Of a DNA stretch of 64,000 nt, positions 36,897 through 44,969 are shown in pieces (positions within the stretch are counted from its first letter, which is position 1; each line of letters begins with the position of its first letter). Both the position numbers and the translations under genes were made by a program. The stretch lies in contig NZ_LZLV01000146.1 of NCBI RefSeq assembly GCF_001673405.1, positions 62,001 to 126,000 on the forward strand. The letters are read 5' to 3'. The stretch comes from Mycobacterium sp. 1245111.1 (GTDB lineage: Bacteria > Actinomycetota > Actinomycetes > Mycobacteriales > Mycobacteriaceae). Under the pieces are notes generated by a model. That model saw only the letters and a list, made by a program, of their open reading frames with translations. It was not told the DNA's origin and searched no databases.

Positions 36897-37817
36897 CTAG
36901 AACAGCCCGGCGAGATCAGTCCAGAAGTTGCTGAGATCGGCGGCCGCGCCCCCGCCGTCGAAGGCAGCAACCAGATCGGTCCAGAGGTTGCTGGTGTCGG
37001 CCAGAGCACCAGATGCGTCAGCGCCGGAGAATAGGTCGGTCCAGAAGTTGGTGCCGGCGGCCAGGGCGCCCGACGTGTCGCCGGAGAATAGGTCGGCCCA
37101 GAAGGCTTGTCCGTCCGCCAGGGCGCCCGAGGGATCGGTGGTCGACAGCAGATTGGTGCTGTCGGCGGCCGCGGCGGTGGACGACGACGGGCCATCACCG
37201 TAGAACTTCAGGATGTCCGCCAGGTAGTCCGCACCTTGCGCGTTAGCGGTCCCGAGGTTGTTGCCTTCGACGTAAGCACCGTCGTAGCTGCCCGATCCGG
37301 CAGCGTTGCCGCCGGCCCATGCGCCGTTGTCGTTGCCAAAGATCACGGCGTAGTTGAAGCTGCCGGGATTCGCAGCGTCGGTCGTTCCCGCATACGCGAA
37401 GCTGTGGTCGCCGAAGACGAAGGCGGTGTTGTCGGCCGAACCGCCCGCGCCGGCATCGCTGTAGGCGCCGGCGATGGCAGTCGAACCGGTGCCATCGACG
37501 GCTGCGTAGTTGTTGGCGCCGAACGCGTAAGCGGTGGCGCCGGCGCCGTTGGCGATCGCGATGTTGCCGTCGGTGCCCGTGTAGGCGTGCGCGCTGCCGT
37601 CCTGGAATAACGACATTCCGTCGAAAGAGATGGCCAGGTTCAACTCCGGCGTGGTGGCTGCCGGAAACGCCCCGCCGGTGAGAAAGCTATCGACAGTCGA
37701 CAGCCAATCGAAGGACGAATCTGCCGACGCAATTCCGGGCGTCGCTGCGATCGCTCCCCCAATACCGAACCCGATGGCCAGCATTCCCAGCCGAGACAAA
37801 GCACGAGTGCCCCTCAT
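36897..37817 (-). CDS. Secreted repeat protein A (paralogue of the 38947 gene)
   Basis: The 306-residue exported protein starts MRGTRALSRLGMLAIGFG, with predicted cleavage at IASA/DSS. The ATG at 37817 is chosen because it opens the signal peptide. The middle part has short Tyr-Ala-Phe-Gly turns (AYAFGANNYAAVDG, AFVFGDHSFAYAG, NYAVIFGNDNGAWAG) resembling beta-roll adhesin heads. The end is four 19-21-residue repeats of the form SGALA-x4-FW-x-DLFSG. It shares signal peptide, central block GSGSYD-x-AYVEG-x-NLG and C-terminal repeats with the gene at 38947. No function is known; a surface-exposed role is inferred. Confidence 0.8.
   Translation of the reverse strand: MRGTRALSRLGMLAIGFGIGGAIAATPGIASADSSFDWLSTVDSFLTGGAFPAATTPELNLAISFDGMSLFQDGSAHAYTGTDGNIAIANGAGATAYAFGANNYAAVDGTGSTAIAGAYSDAGAGGSADNTAFVFGDHSFAYAGTTDAANPGSFNYAVIFGNDNGAWAGGNAAGSGSYDGAYVEGNNLGTANAQGADYLADILKFYGDGPSSSTAAAADSTNLLSTTDPSGALADGQAFWADLFSGDTSGALAAGTNFWTDLFSGADASGALADTSNLWTDLVAAFDGGGAAADLSNFWTDLAGLF
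36900..37136 (-). repeat. Four tandem ~60-bp coding repeats at the end of secreted protein A
   Basis: Units at about 37080-37136, 37023-37079, 36960-37022 and 36900-36959 encode 19-21 residues each. At DNA level the first two are nearly identical (GCCGGAGAATAGGTCGG then CCAGAAG on the + strand). Each unit carries an aromatic pair followed by DL and a hydrophobic residue. Copy number could vary between strains. Confidence 0.8.
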
Positions 37818-37920
37818 TGGTTCTTTCCTTCCCCCAACGCGCATTGTGGCGCGCGCCCCTTCGCTGTCGGCGTCCGCCGCGCCGAGTGGCAACAGCCTAT
37901 GCGCAAGCGTCAATTCAGTT

Positions 37921-37937
37921 CGAACAAAGTCTAATAA
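37921..37937 (-). promoter_or_regulatory. Upstream element shared by the secreted paralogues (copy A)
   Basis: CGAACAAAGTCTAATAA on the + strand lies 104 bp before the start of protein A. It matches the copy at 39844-39860 at 16 of 17 positions, while surrounding sequence differs. It is read with the genes as TTATTAGACTTTGTTCG. A common promoter or activator site is likely. Confidence 0.55.
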
Positions 37938-38904
37938 TTTTAGAAAAATTCCTTAGCCCTTTTTTTGCTTACTGACACTAGTTCAACATGTTGTAAAACG
38001 CGGTCAAAAGGAGCGGTTTGCAGGGTTTCGATCAAGATCAGCGGCGGCCGGTATGGTTTTACGGCCACGGAACTTAACTCGCGATCAAGATCAAACTGAA
38101 AGATACCGGACGTTTCACCGGAATTTATGTCCTGAGATCCGGAAAGACTAACCGAAGTTCCGAATGTACGCCTTGTGGCCGGTGCAACGCGCGCTGACGG
38201 GCGGGCGGCGACCTGCGCCCGAGAATCTACTTTGCGGCGCTTGTCCTCGGCACCCCCGAGCGGGCTAGCGTCGATCCCAGAAACGAGCCGATTACCAAGC
38301 CCGAGGCCAGAAGGCCCACTCGGGCAATGCCGCGAGACTTCACGATGAACACATGCGGCGAGTTCGCGCAGCCGGGGCGGTGGAACTACAGCAGCCGCAT
38401 CATGTCCCGGTAATGCTTCGCTGTAGCCCCGCCGACCCCCGGCGCGCTCACGTTCAGTCTGCGGCTCGCACCAGCCACAGTTCATGGGGAGATCTCCCTA
38501 TTTTTGCGTCTCCGTCGCCGATGGAGGACATCCACGGCGGCCGCCCTAGCGCCGAACAGCGTTCGCTGGCAGCTTCCGTGACGTTCTGGGGAAACAGAAG
38601 AAACGCGAGCGCCAGTTCGCCACTTTTTAGTGTGGGCTTCCGAAGTTCCGGATATTTACTCCCAGAATTTGCCCAATACGGCCGGGCGAGAAGAATGGAT
38701 CCGATTCGCGCATTAGGGCCGAGAAAGGGCGTCACGAGCGGCGAAATGCCAAATCGGTGATGGACATTGATTAAGGGTTCACGCGATGCGGCGAACTCAG
38801 CGCAAGTGCGCGGCGCTCTCGGCGCCGAGATCTGCCGAGGCAATCGAGGGGGTCGAGGATCTCACGCTGTAACCACTCGGGAGTAGCAAACAGCTTTGAC
38901 ACAC

Positions 38905-38940
38905 TGTGTGCCGGGCCGGCGACAGCCGACCCGGCACACA
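38905..38940 (-). terminator. Hairpin after secreted protein B
   Basis: Arms 38905-38915 and 38930-38940 (TGTGTGCCGGG/CCCGGCACACA) pair perfectly, and an inner CGGC/GCCG pair extends the stem. It starts 7 bp past the stop of the 38947 gene. No strong U tract follows, so it may be an intrinsic terminator of the weak mycobacterial kind or an mRNA-end stabiliser. Confidence 0.6.
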
Positions 38941-38946
38941 GCAACG

Positions 38947-39744
38947 TCAGAACAACGACGCGAGCTCGGTGAAAAAGTGGCTACTGTCGGCGGCGGCGCT
39001 TGACGGGTCGAATGCCGAGAGCAGGTCGGTCAGGAAGTTACCGCCCGTTGCGGCGCTCGATGCGTCGACGGATGGCAGCAGATCGGCCAGGAGGTTTCCG
39101 CCGTTGGCAGTGGCGGCGGCGTCGGCCGAGCCGTCACCGTACGCCTTCAAGACGTCGACGAGATAGTTCGCCCCTGTCGCATCGGCATTGCCAAGGTTGC
39201 TGCCCTCGACATACGCCACGTCGTAACTTCCCGAACCCGCTGCGCTGGAACCGGCTTCGGCTGCGTCGTTGCTGCCCCAGATCTGCGCACTGTCGTCGAC
39301 GCCGTTGAGGCCGCCTGCGAATGCGTAGTCGTTGTCGCCGTCGATGAAGACGGTGTCGCCGGTCGAGCCAAGAGCGCTGGCATCCGAGGTACCGCCGGCA
39401 ATGCCGGTGTCGTTGGTGCCCAGGACGTCGGCGTAGTTACCCGTACCGAACGCATAGGCGGTGTCACCCGCGCCCGTGGCCATCGCGATGTCCCCATTGG
39501 TTCCCGAGTACGCGAACGCGGTTCCCGTCTGCATCAGCGTCACGCCGTCGATGGAGATGGCCATGTTCATCCCCGGCGCGTCTGCGGCCGGGAGGGCCGC
39601 ACTGCCCAGCAAACTGTCGACCGCGGACAACCAATCGGTCGAGGAGTCAGCTGCAGCGGTTCCCGGCAGAGCGGCAACTGCCGCTCCAATACCCAATCCA
39701 ATGGCCAACATGCCCACCCGTGCTAGCCCACCAGCTTTTGACAT
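38947..39744 (-). CDS. Secreted repeat protein B (paralogue of the 36897 gene)
   Basis: The 265-residue exported protein starts at ATG 39744 (MSKAGGLARVGMLAIGLG) with probable cleavage at TAAA/DSS. It shares the block DSSTDWLSAVDSLLGSAALPAAD, the GSGSYDVAYVEGSNLGNADATGANYL segment and a Phe-final C-terminus with protein A. Three C-terminal units are visible (GGNLLADLLPSV, GGNFLTDLLSAF, SSHFFTELASLF). The middle again has repeated Gly-Asp-x-Ala-x-Ala turns. Both genes look like products of a local duplication followed by divergence of the repeats. Function unknown. Confidence 0.8.
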   Translation of the reverse strand: MSKAGGLARVGMLAIGLGIGAAVAALPGTAAADSSTDWLSAVDSLLGSAALPAADAPGMNMAISIDGVTLMQTGTAFAYSGTNGDIAMATGAGDTAYAFGTGNYADVLGTNDTGIAGGTSDASALGSTGDTVFIDGDNDYAFAGGLNGVDDSAQIWGSNDAAEAGSSAAGSGSYDVAYVEGSNLGNADATGANYLVDVLKAYGDGSADAAATANGGNLLADLLPSVDASSAATGGNFLTDLLSAFDPSSAAADSSHFFTELASLF

Positions 39745-39843
39745 GCGAATTTCCTTCCCCCTCCGCACCACAACGTGCGCATTGTTTATCCCTCAGCACC
39801 CAGCTGAGGCGGACTTAGTTTATTGATTGATTCGTGATTGGTA

Positions 39844-39860
39844 CGAACAAAGCCTAATAA
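39844..39860 (-). promoter_or_regulatory. Upstream element shared by the secreted paralogues (copy B)
   Basis: CGAACAAAGCCTAATAA lies 100 bp before the start of protein B, almost the same distance as in protein A, with one mismatch. The conserved distance argues for a functional promoter-proximal site. Confidence 0.55.
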
Positions 39861-39936
39861 ACTTCAAGTATTTTCTCAGCGGGTAGTTAGGTCGCGGTTA
39901 ATCAAAACGCCGTCCTGCCAATACCTGCGTTCGGGG

Positions 39937-41097
39937 TCATCGCGACGGACGGCACACCAACGCGATCCCGCGCGCGGCGGGGCCCGACCCGATCCGGGTA
40001 ATGACCACGGTCAGCGACTGGCTGCCACGCAGAGTCAGCCGCCGACGCAGCGCATCGGGGTCGACCTGCACCCCGCGGACCAGGATCTCCAGCGCGCCGC
40101 AGTCGAGCGCCGCCAACGCCTGTCGAAGCCGCCGCTCGTCGAACGCCAACCGCTCGAGAACCTCGAACCCTCGCAGGCCGGGCGGTAACTCGTCGCCGGA
40201 CAGGTAGGCGATATTGGGATCGAGCTGCCAGAGCCCGTACCGCGCGGCGAATTGCCGCACCAGTCCAGCTCGCACCACCGCGCCGTCGGGGTCGACGATC
40301 CATCGGCCCACCTCCCCTACCGTGCAATCGTCCGGCTCGCCGTCGGTGATCTGCTCGTCGCGGTCGAGGATGCTGGCCCGCCGGCGCACACCAGGCTCGG
40401 TGAGCCCCGCCGACCACAGGCAGGCTTCTCGCACCGATCCTCGATACGAGGTCACCTCGATCTCGCCGTCGAACCCCAGCAGCCTGACCCCGTCGAAGTC
40501 GATCCCTGGCCCGCACTTCACGACGAGGTCGCGGCCTCGATAGGCGTCGATCAGCGCATCGAGCGCAGGCTGGTAGTCGCGCGGATCGAACCGCCGGCGA
40601 CCACTGCTTCGCCGTGCCGGGTCGGCGACCACCACGGTGTCGCGCGTGACGGGATGGAGCGCATCGGCACGGCAGAGGTCGGCGGTATCGCCGAGGTTGT
40701 GCCGCGCCATCGCCAGCCGGACCGGGTCGATGTCGCTGCCCATCATCCGGCTGGCCGATCCCCGCAGCGCCGCCAGCTCGGTGCCGATCGAACAGGTGAC
40801 ATCGTGAATCACGTTGCCGCGCAACCGGTTCGCCCGGTGCAGCGCCACCGGCGAAGTGGTCGCCTGCTGCAGCGCTTCGTTGGTGAACAGCCACTCGTCG
40901 GTGCCCGGCAGTTTGTCGGCCGCGCGTCGCCGCAGCAACACGGTTTCCACCAGGGCCGGGGTTCGATCGCCGAATTGCTTTCGTACCGCCGCGATGTCGC
41001 CGATCCGGTCGGTCAGCGGGAGGGCTCCGACCACGGTCAGCGCAGCCGAGCCCTCGTCCGACGTCAGATAGACGACGTCGTCGAGGCCGAAGTTCAG
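39937..41097 (-). CDS. THUMP-like/SAM-binding methyltransferase-like protein (Rv3037c-like)
   Basis: The 386-residue protein has LDDVVYLTSDEGSAAL near its start, a class I SAM-fold core (VIHDVTCSIGTELAALRGSASRMMGSDIDPVRLAMARHN, then VVVADPARRSSGRRRFDP) and a C-terminal THUMP-like part ending RGSQSLTVVITRIGSGPAARGIALVCRPSR. The family-conserved N-terminus demands a start at or before the CTG at 41097, which overlaps the upstream stop as CTGA. No ATG, GTG or TTG lies in the right place. The DPARR motif resembles the catalytic loop of nucleic-acid methyltransferases. In M. tuberculosis the homologue is grouped with the MGLP locus. Confidence 0.82.
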   Translation of the reverse strand: MNFGLDDVVYLTSDEGSAALTVVGALPLTDRIGDIAAVRKQFGDRTPALVETVLLRRRAADKLPGTDEWLFTNEALQQATTSPVALHRANRLRGNVIHDVTCSIGTELAALRGSASRMMGSDIDPVRLAMARHNLGDTADLCRADALHPVTRDTVVVADPARRSSGRRRFDPRDYQPALDALIDAYRGRDLVVKCGPGIDFDGVRLLGFDGEIEVTSYRGSVREACLWSAGLTEPGVRRRASILDRDEQITDGEPDDCTVGEVGRWIVDPDGAVVRAGLVRQFAARYGLWQLDPNIAYLSGDELPPGLRGFEVLERLAFDERRLRQALAALDCGALEILVRGVQVDPDALRRRLTLRGSQSLTVVITRIGSGPAARGIALVCRPSR

Positions 41098-42062
41098 GAC
41101 GGCTTGACCCCGGTGATCTCGACGTTGTAGAACCAGCCCTTCGGCACCAGGTGCCGCCAGACGTTGGCGTCGGCCCAGCTGAGCACCTTCCAGCTGTTGA
41201 AGGCGAAATTGGCCCAGGCCCAACCCAGCTTGTCCGGCTGCACCGCGTATTCGAAGGTCCGCAGCGGCCAACCGAGCATCGCGGCGGTGAACTCGACGGT
41301 GGCGGTGTCGACGTCGACGGCGCCGGCGGCCCTGGCCATCTTTTCCAGCTCGGCCGGGAAGAAGGTGTGCAGGTCGACGATGGACTCCAACGCCGCGGCG
41401 CGCGAGGACTCGTCGAGTTCAGCCTGAGGACGTCGCCAACCGTCGAGGCCCGGCAGCTTGGTGGCGTTGGTGGCGACCCGCCAGGTCAGCATCGACAGCG
41501 TGCGTGCGTAGCTGTTGCCGACGGTGGTCGGCTCGCCGGCGAACACGAATCGTCCGCCTGGCCGCAGCACGCGGAGCACCTCACGCAGCGTGAGTTCGAC
41601 GTCCGGAATGTGGTGCAGCACAGCATGTCCGACGACCAGGTCGAACGAGTCGTCGTCGTAGGGGATGCGCTCGGCGTCGGCGACCCGGCCGTCGATGTCC
41701 AGCCCTAGCGACTGCCCGTTGCGGGTGGCGACCTTGACCATGCCCGGCGACAGGTCGGTGACCGATCCTCGCCGCGCCACCCCCGACTGAATCAGGTTCA
41801 GCAGGAAAAACCCGCTCCCGCAGCCCAGCTCGAGGGCGTTGTCGTAGGGCAGTCGGTGGATCTCGTCGTCGGGGACGACGGTGTTGAAGCAATCCCGGGC
41901 GTAGTCGATGCAGCGCTGGTCATAGGAGATCGACCACTTCTCGTCGTAGTTCTCCGCTTCCCAGTCGTGATAGAGCACCTGGGCCAGCTTGCTGTCGTGG
42001 CGCGCGGCCTCGACCTGCTCTGCGGTGGCGTGCGGCTGCGGCGCCGGATCGGTACTGGTCAT
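41094..42062 (-). CDS. SAM-dependent methyltransferase (Rv3038c-like)
   Basis: The 322-residue protein has an N-terminal VLYHDWEAENYDEKWSISYDQRCIDYARD, the SAM motif ALELGCGSGFFLLNL, DLSPGMVKVATRNG and the ubiquitous VVGHAVLHHIPDVELTLREVLRVLRPGG of class I methyltransferases. A C-terminal hydrophobic extension (AAMLGWPLRTFEY...FNSWKVLSW) suggests a lipid or membrane substrate. It is translationally coupled to the next gene. Confidence 0.88.
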   Translation of the reverse strand: MTSTDPAPQPHATAEQVEAARHDSKLAQVLYHDWEAENYDEKWSISYDQRCIDYARDCFNTVVPDDEIHRLPYDNALELGCGSGFFLLNLIQSGVARRGSVTDLSPGMVKVATRNGQSLGLDIDGRVADAERIPYDDDSFDLVVGHAVLHHIPDVELTLREVLRVLRPGGRFVFAGEPTTVGNSYARTLSMLTWRVATNATKLPGLDGWRRPQAELDESSRAAALESIVDLHTFFPAELEKMARAAGAVDVDTATVEFTAAMLGWPLRTFEYAVQPDKLGWAWANFAFNSWKVLSWADANVWRHLVPKGWFYNVEITGVKPS

Positions 42063-42105
42063 GGTCGCCCAGCCTAACGGCCGGACGTCCTGACGAGCAC
42101 CCTGC

Positions 42106-44169
42106 CTATCCTGCTGCGGCGCTGACCGTCACCGAAACGGCGGTCGCGCCGGGGTTCGAGGCGATCACCAGTTCGGCGGCATTGGGCGCCGAGACGACCT
42201 CGCCGCCAGTCACGCTGACCTGGTAGCCGTCCGGAAATTCGATGCTCGGGACCGAGATCGTGGTGTGCGAGCCGGCCGGGAAGCTGCCCAGCCCGTCGGG
42301 TTCCTCGGTCGAGTAGCTGAACTGGAAGGTGCCGTTCTCGAACGAGTACGACTCTGGCGTCCCGGAGACCAGTTGCGGGTAGGGCTCGGCGAGGGTCTCC
42401 AGGTTGGCGGTGTTGACGTTGTCGCCGATCGGCGGATCCGCCGGGTTGTAGACGAGCGATTCCGATCCCGGCGGGCTCGCGCTGGTGGTGATGTCGCCCT
42501 GGCCGGAGTAAGCCCACTCCGTCCACCCGATCAGGTGCTGGTCGGCGCCTTGCATCGGTCCGAGGATCTGTGCCTGGTTGCTGGTGGCGCCGAACTCGCT
42601 CATGAACGCCGGGATCCCTTGTGCTTGGGCGTAGTTCTCGGCGTTGCCGACGATTCCGCTGACGCTCGGTATGCAGCCAAGCGGGCCGAGATCGAATTCG
42701 CAGTAGTCGTGGAACGACAAGACTGTGTTCGCAGCGTCTACGTGGCCCAGATCGATGGGCAAGCCCGCGTTGGCCAGGACGTTGGGTTCGAAGAAAATCG
42801 GCGTGGTCGGGTCGACGGACCGGATCGCGTCAGCCCCCTGGTCGTAGAACGGGGTCAGCTGCTGACTGTCGAAGAACGGGTTACCGAACAGGGTCGACAG
42901 GAACGTCGATGAGCCCGGGGACGGTTCGTTGATGAGCTCGAACCCCGCCACGTTGGGATTGCCGTTGAAGGCGCCCGCGACGTATTGCAACATCTGCGAG
43001 TAGTTGTCTTCGAGCCCAATGCCGTTCGATGCATCGGTATTGGTCCACAACGACTCCCAGGCCTGTTGCTCGGCGGGGTTGAAGAACTCGTTGTACGGGA
43101 ATGGCAGCGACGGGTTGGCACCGCCGGCGGTGATCGTCGCCCAGGCCGGTGCGCCCTCTCCCCCGAAAGCGGTGCCGTACGCATCCTGATGGAAGTCGAT
43201 GATGCTGTGAATGCCGTGGTTGCCTAGGGTTTGGACGGTCTGCTCGATCGAGTTCAGGTAGGCGGTGTCAAAGACGCCGGGCTCGGGTTCGAGGTACGAC
43301 CAGATGACGCCAACCCGCACGGCGTTGAAGCCGTTTTGGGCCAGAAATGCGGCGTCGTCGTCGCTGAAGCCGCTGGCCGACGGCTCCCCCGGGGCCACCT
43401 TGTAGACCTCGTTGAGCCCGTGCAGCAGGACGACTTGGCCGTCGCTGTTCGTCAGCCAGTCGCCGCTGGTGGTCAGGCCCCCCACGGTCGGGATCGTGGG
43501 TACCACGGCGTAGTCGCCGACCATGCCGTGCTCGCCGAACACTCCGGCATTGCCGCCGGCCCCGCCGAGCGCGGGTAAGCCCACCGCCGTGAGGCCGGCG
43601 CCGGCGTTGCCCCCGTCGCCGCCGATGCCGAACAGCGAGCCCGCGTCACCGCCGTCGCCGCCGGCGGCGCCCGCGCCGCCCGCTCCCCCTTCGCCGCCGC
43701 TGCCGAAGAAACCGACCGCGTCGCCGCCGGATCCCCCCGCTTCTCCGGCTTGCGTGCTGTCCCAGCCGTGTCCGCCGTCACCGAACCACAGGCCGCCGTC
43801 GCCGCCGTTGGGGTCCATCTGCGTGCCGTCGGCGCCGTTGCCGATCAGGAACTGCCCGGCCGCCAGGTTGATGGCGTGGTCGACCTGCTCACCGAACGAG
43901 CTGTTCATCCAGCTCTCGATGCCGGCGTGCAGCGGGTCATAGATGTACTGCTGGAAAAGCCCTGCCGCAGTGAGGGTTTCGGCGCTCGACGCACTGGCGG
44001 ACAGTGCCTGCTCGATCGCCTGGTTGCCGACTTCCGCGGATGTCGCGCTGGCAACGAGGTCGCTGAGCATGCCGCCGAGGCCGAAATCGTCGGCGTGGGC
44101 GGCGGGTGAGACGAACATCGCGGTCGCCGCGAACGCGGCGCCGATGCCAAGACTCGGTCGGAGGATCAC
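42106..44169 (-). CDS. Secreted PGRS-like protein with a GH5 endoglycoceramidase-like domain
   Basis: The 687-residue protein has a signal peptide (cleavage AHA/DD near residue 26) and a helical segment (30-110) ending in AAGQFLIGNGADGT, the same entry phrase as PE_PGRS proteins. A Gly-rich PGRS-like linker (about 110-215) precedes a GH5 domain (about 230-600). In the latter GLNEVYK, AVRVGVIWSYLEPEPG, IIDFHQDAYG, the acid/base E415 in ELINEP and the nucleophile E525 in SEFG are complete. A beta-rich C-terminal domain follows. This is the arrangement of endoglycoceramidases that release glycans from glycolipids. The GTG start follows GAGGGAGG. The substrate could be host glycosphingolipid or an envelope glycolipid. 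Confidence 0.88.
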   Translation of the reverse strand: MILRPSLGIGAAFAATAMFVSPAAHADDFGLGGMLSDLVASATSAEVGNQAIEQALSASASSAETLTAAGLFQQYIYDPLHAGIESWMNSSFGEQVDHAINLAAGQFLIGNGADGTQMDPNGGDGGLWFGDGGHGWDSTQAGEAGGSGGDAVGFFGSGGEGGAGGAGAAGGDGGDAGSLFGIGGDGGNAGAGLTAVGLPALGGAGGNAGVFGEHGMVGDYAVVPTIPTVGGLTTSGDWLTNSDGQVVLLHGLNEVYKVAPGEPSASGFSDDDAAFLAQNGFNAVRVGVIWSYLEPEPGVFDTAYLNSIEQTVQTLGNHGIHSIIDFHQDAYGTAFGGEGAPAWATITAGGANPSLPFPYNEFFNPAEQQAWESLWTNTDASNGIGLEDNYSQMLQYVAGAFNGNPNVAGFELINEPSPGSSTFLSTLFGNPFFDSQQLTPFYDQGADAIRSVDPTTPIFFEPNVLANAGLPIDLGHVDAANTVLSFHDYCEFDLGPLGCIPSVSGIVGNAENYAQAQGIPAFMSEFGATSNQAQILGPMQGADQHLIGWTEWAYSGQGDITTSASPPGSESLVYNPADPPIGDNVNTANLETLAEPYPQLVSGTPESYSFENGTFQFSYSTEEPDGLGSFPAGSHTTISVPSIEFPDGYQVSVTGGEVVSAPNAAELVIASNPGATAVSVTVSAAAG

Positions 44170-44210
44170 CGCGACCTCCCTCGCCCGCAGGTGTGAGTTA
44201 GCTCAATACC

Positions 44211-44969
44211 TTAGGTCGGCTGCGTCGTCGGTCGTCGCAAATTCGCGTCGAAAACTTCCAGGTAGCGCCGTCGCTCGGCATCCCATCGCTCGGCCAGAGC
44301 AACGCGGTAGACGTCGTCGAGGCCAGCCTTGGCGGCGGCAAGCGCGGACCGGGGCGCGTCGACGAAGCGGCTCGCCCAGACGGCGGCGGCGTCGTACACG
44401 CCATCGGGGGCCACCATTTCGTCGATCAGGCCCAGCGCCTGCGCCTCCTCGGCGTCGAAGAACCGGCCGCTGTACACCAGCTCCTTGGCCTTGCTGGTCC
44501 CGGCCGTGCGGGCCAGCCGCGCCATGGCCTCGCCGTCGGGAACGAGCCCGGCCAGGATCTCCGTCGCGCCGAACCGGACGTTGTCGCCACTGACTCGCCA
44601 GTCGGCGGCCAGTGCCAGGCCGAGTCCGGCGCCGAGTGCGTATCCGGTGATCGCGGCGACGGTGGGTTTGGGAATCGCCGCGATCGCGTCGACGGCAGCG
44701 CGATGCACGCGTATCCAGCTCTCGGCCTCCGCCGCGGTCAGGGTGCGCAGTTGGTGCATGTCGTCACCGGCGGAGAAAATCTCGTGGCCGCCGAACAGGA
44801 TGACGGCGGAGATGCCGTCGTGACCGCTGACCTCGGCCGCGGCCTGCTCGATCTCCCGGTACACCTGCCGCGTGAGTGCGTTGGTCGGAGGCCTGGACAA
44901 CACGACGGCCCCGACGCCGGGACGGTCGGTGTCGAGGTGGACGCTGACGAACTCGGTCACACGTGCCAT
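44211..44969 (-). CDS. echA17: Enoyl-CoA hydratase/isomerase family protein (EchA17-like)
   Basis: The 252-residue crotonase-fold protein has the oxyanion-hole segments VVLSRPPTNALT, GGHEIFSAGDDM and ITGYALGAGLGLALAADWRV. The position matching the catalytic Glu of hydratases is occupied by the loop VPDGEAMARLAR, so hydration versus isomerisation cannot be settled. It is the last gene of a reverse-strand run and overlaps the Nudix gene by 13 bp. Order matches Rv3039c. Confidence 0.88.
   Translation of the reverse strand: MARVTEFVSVHLDTDRPGVGAVVLSRPPTNALTRQVYREIEQAAAEVSGHDGISAVILFGGHEIFSAGDDMHQLRTLTAAEAESWIRVHRAAVDAIAAIPKPTVAAITGYALGAGLGLALAADWRVSGDNVRFGATEILAGLVPDGEAMARLARTAGTSKAKELVYSGRFFDAEEAQALGLIDEMVAPDGVYDAAAVWASRFVDAPRSALAAAKAGLDDVYRVALAERWDAERRRYLEVFDANLRRPTTQPT

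Larger units (their letters stand above)
37818..38946. other. 1.1-kb gene-poor spacer between the two secreted-protein genes
   Basis: I see no convincing gene in this region. Short open frames exist on both strands but lack a recognisable domain, a ribosome-binding site or biased third positions. It holds the element shared by the two paralogues (37921-37937), a 10-bp palindrome CAACATGTTG (37984-37993), a T-rich CCCTTTTTTTG (about 37957-37967) and a hairpin next to the downstream gene (38905-38940). The base composition is less GC-rich than the flanks. A long 5' leader, a small RNA or a decayed gene are all possible. Confidence 0.5.

Noticed and set aside
36900..37136. Tandem repeats as a CRISPR-like or non-coding satellite
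   Set aside because: The repeats keep frame within the secreted protein gene and vary at synonymous and conservative positions, so they are coding repeats.
37912..37935. Possible LexA/SOS box around GTTCGAAC upstream of secreted protein A
   Set aside because: The mycobacterial SOS box needs TCGAAC-N4-GTTCGA; only a half site is present.
37940..38843. Open frames of 129-181 codons in the 1.1-kb spacer
   Set aside because: They have no ribosome-binding site, no domain and poor mycobacterial codon bias, and the frames overlap each other on both strands.
43523..43942. Pro/Ser-rich + strand frame opposite the PGRS-like linker
   Set aside because: It is the complement of Gly-rich GGC/GGN codons, which always yields Pro-rich antisense frames.
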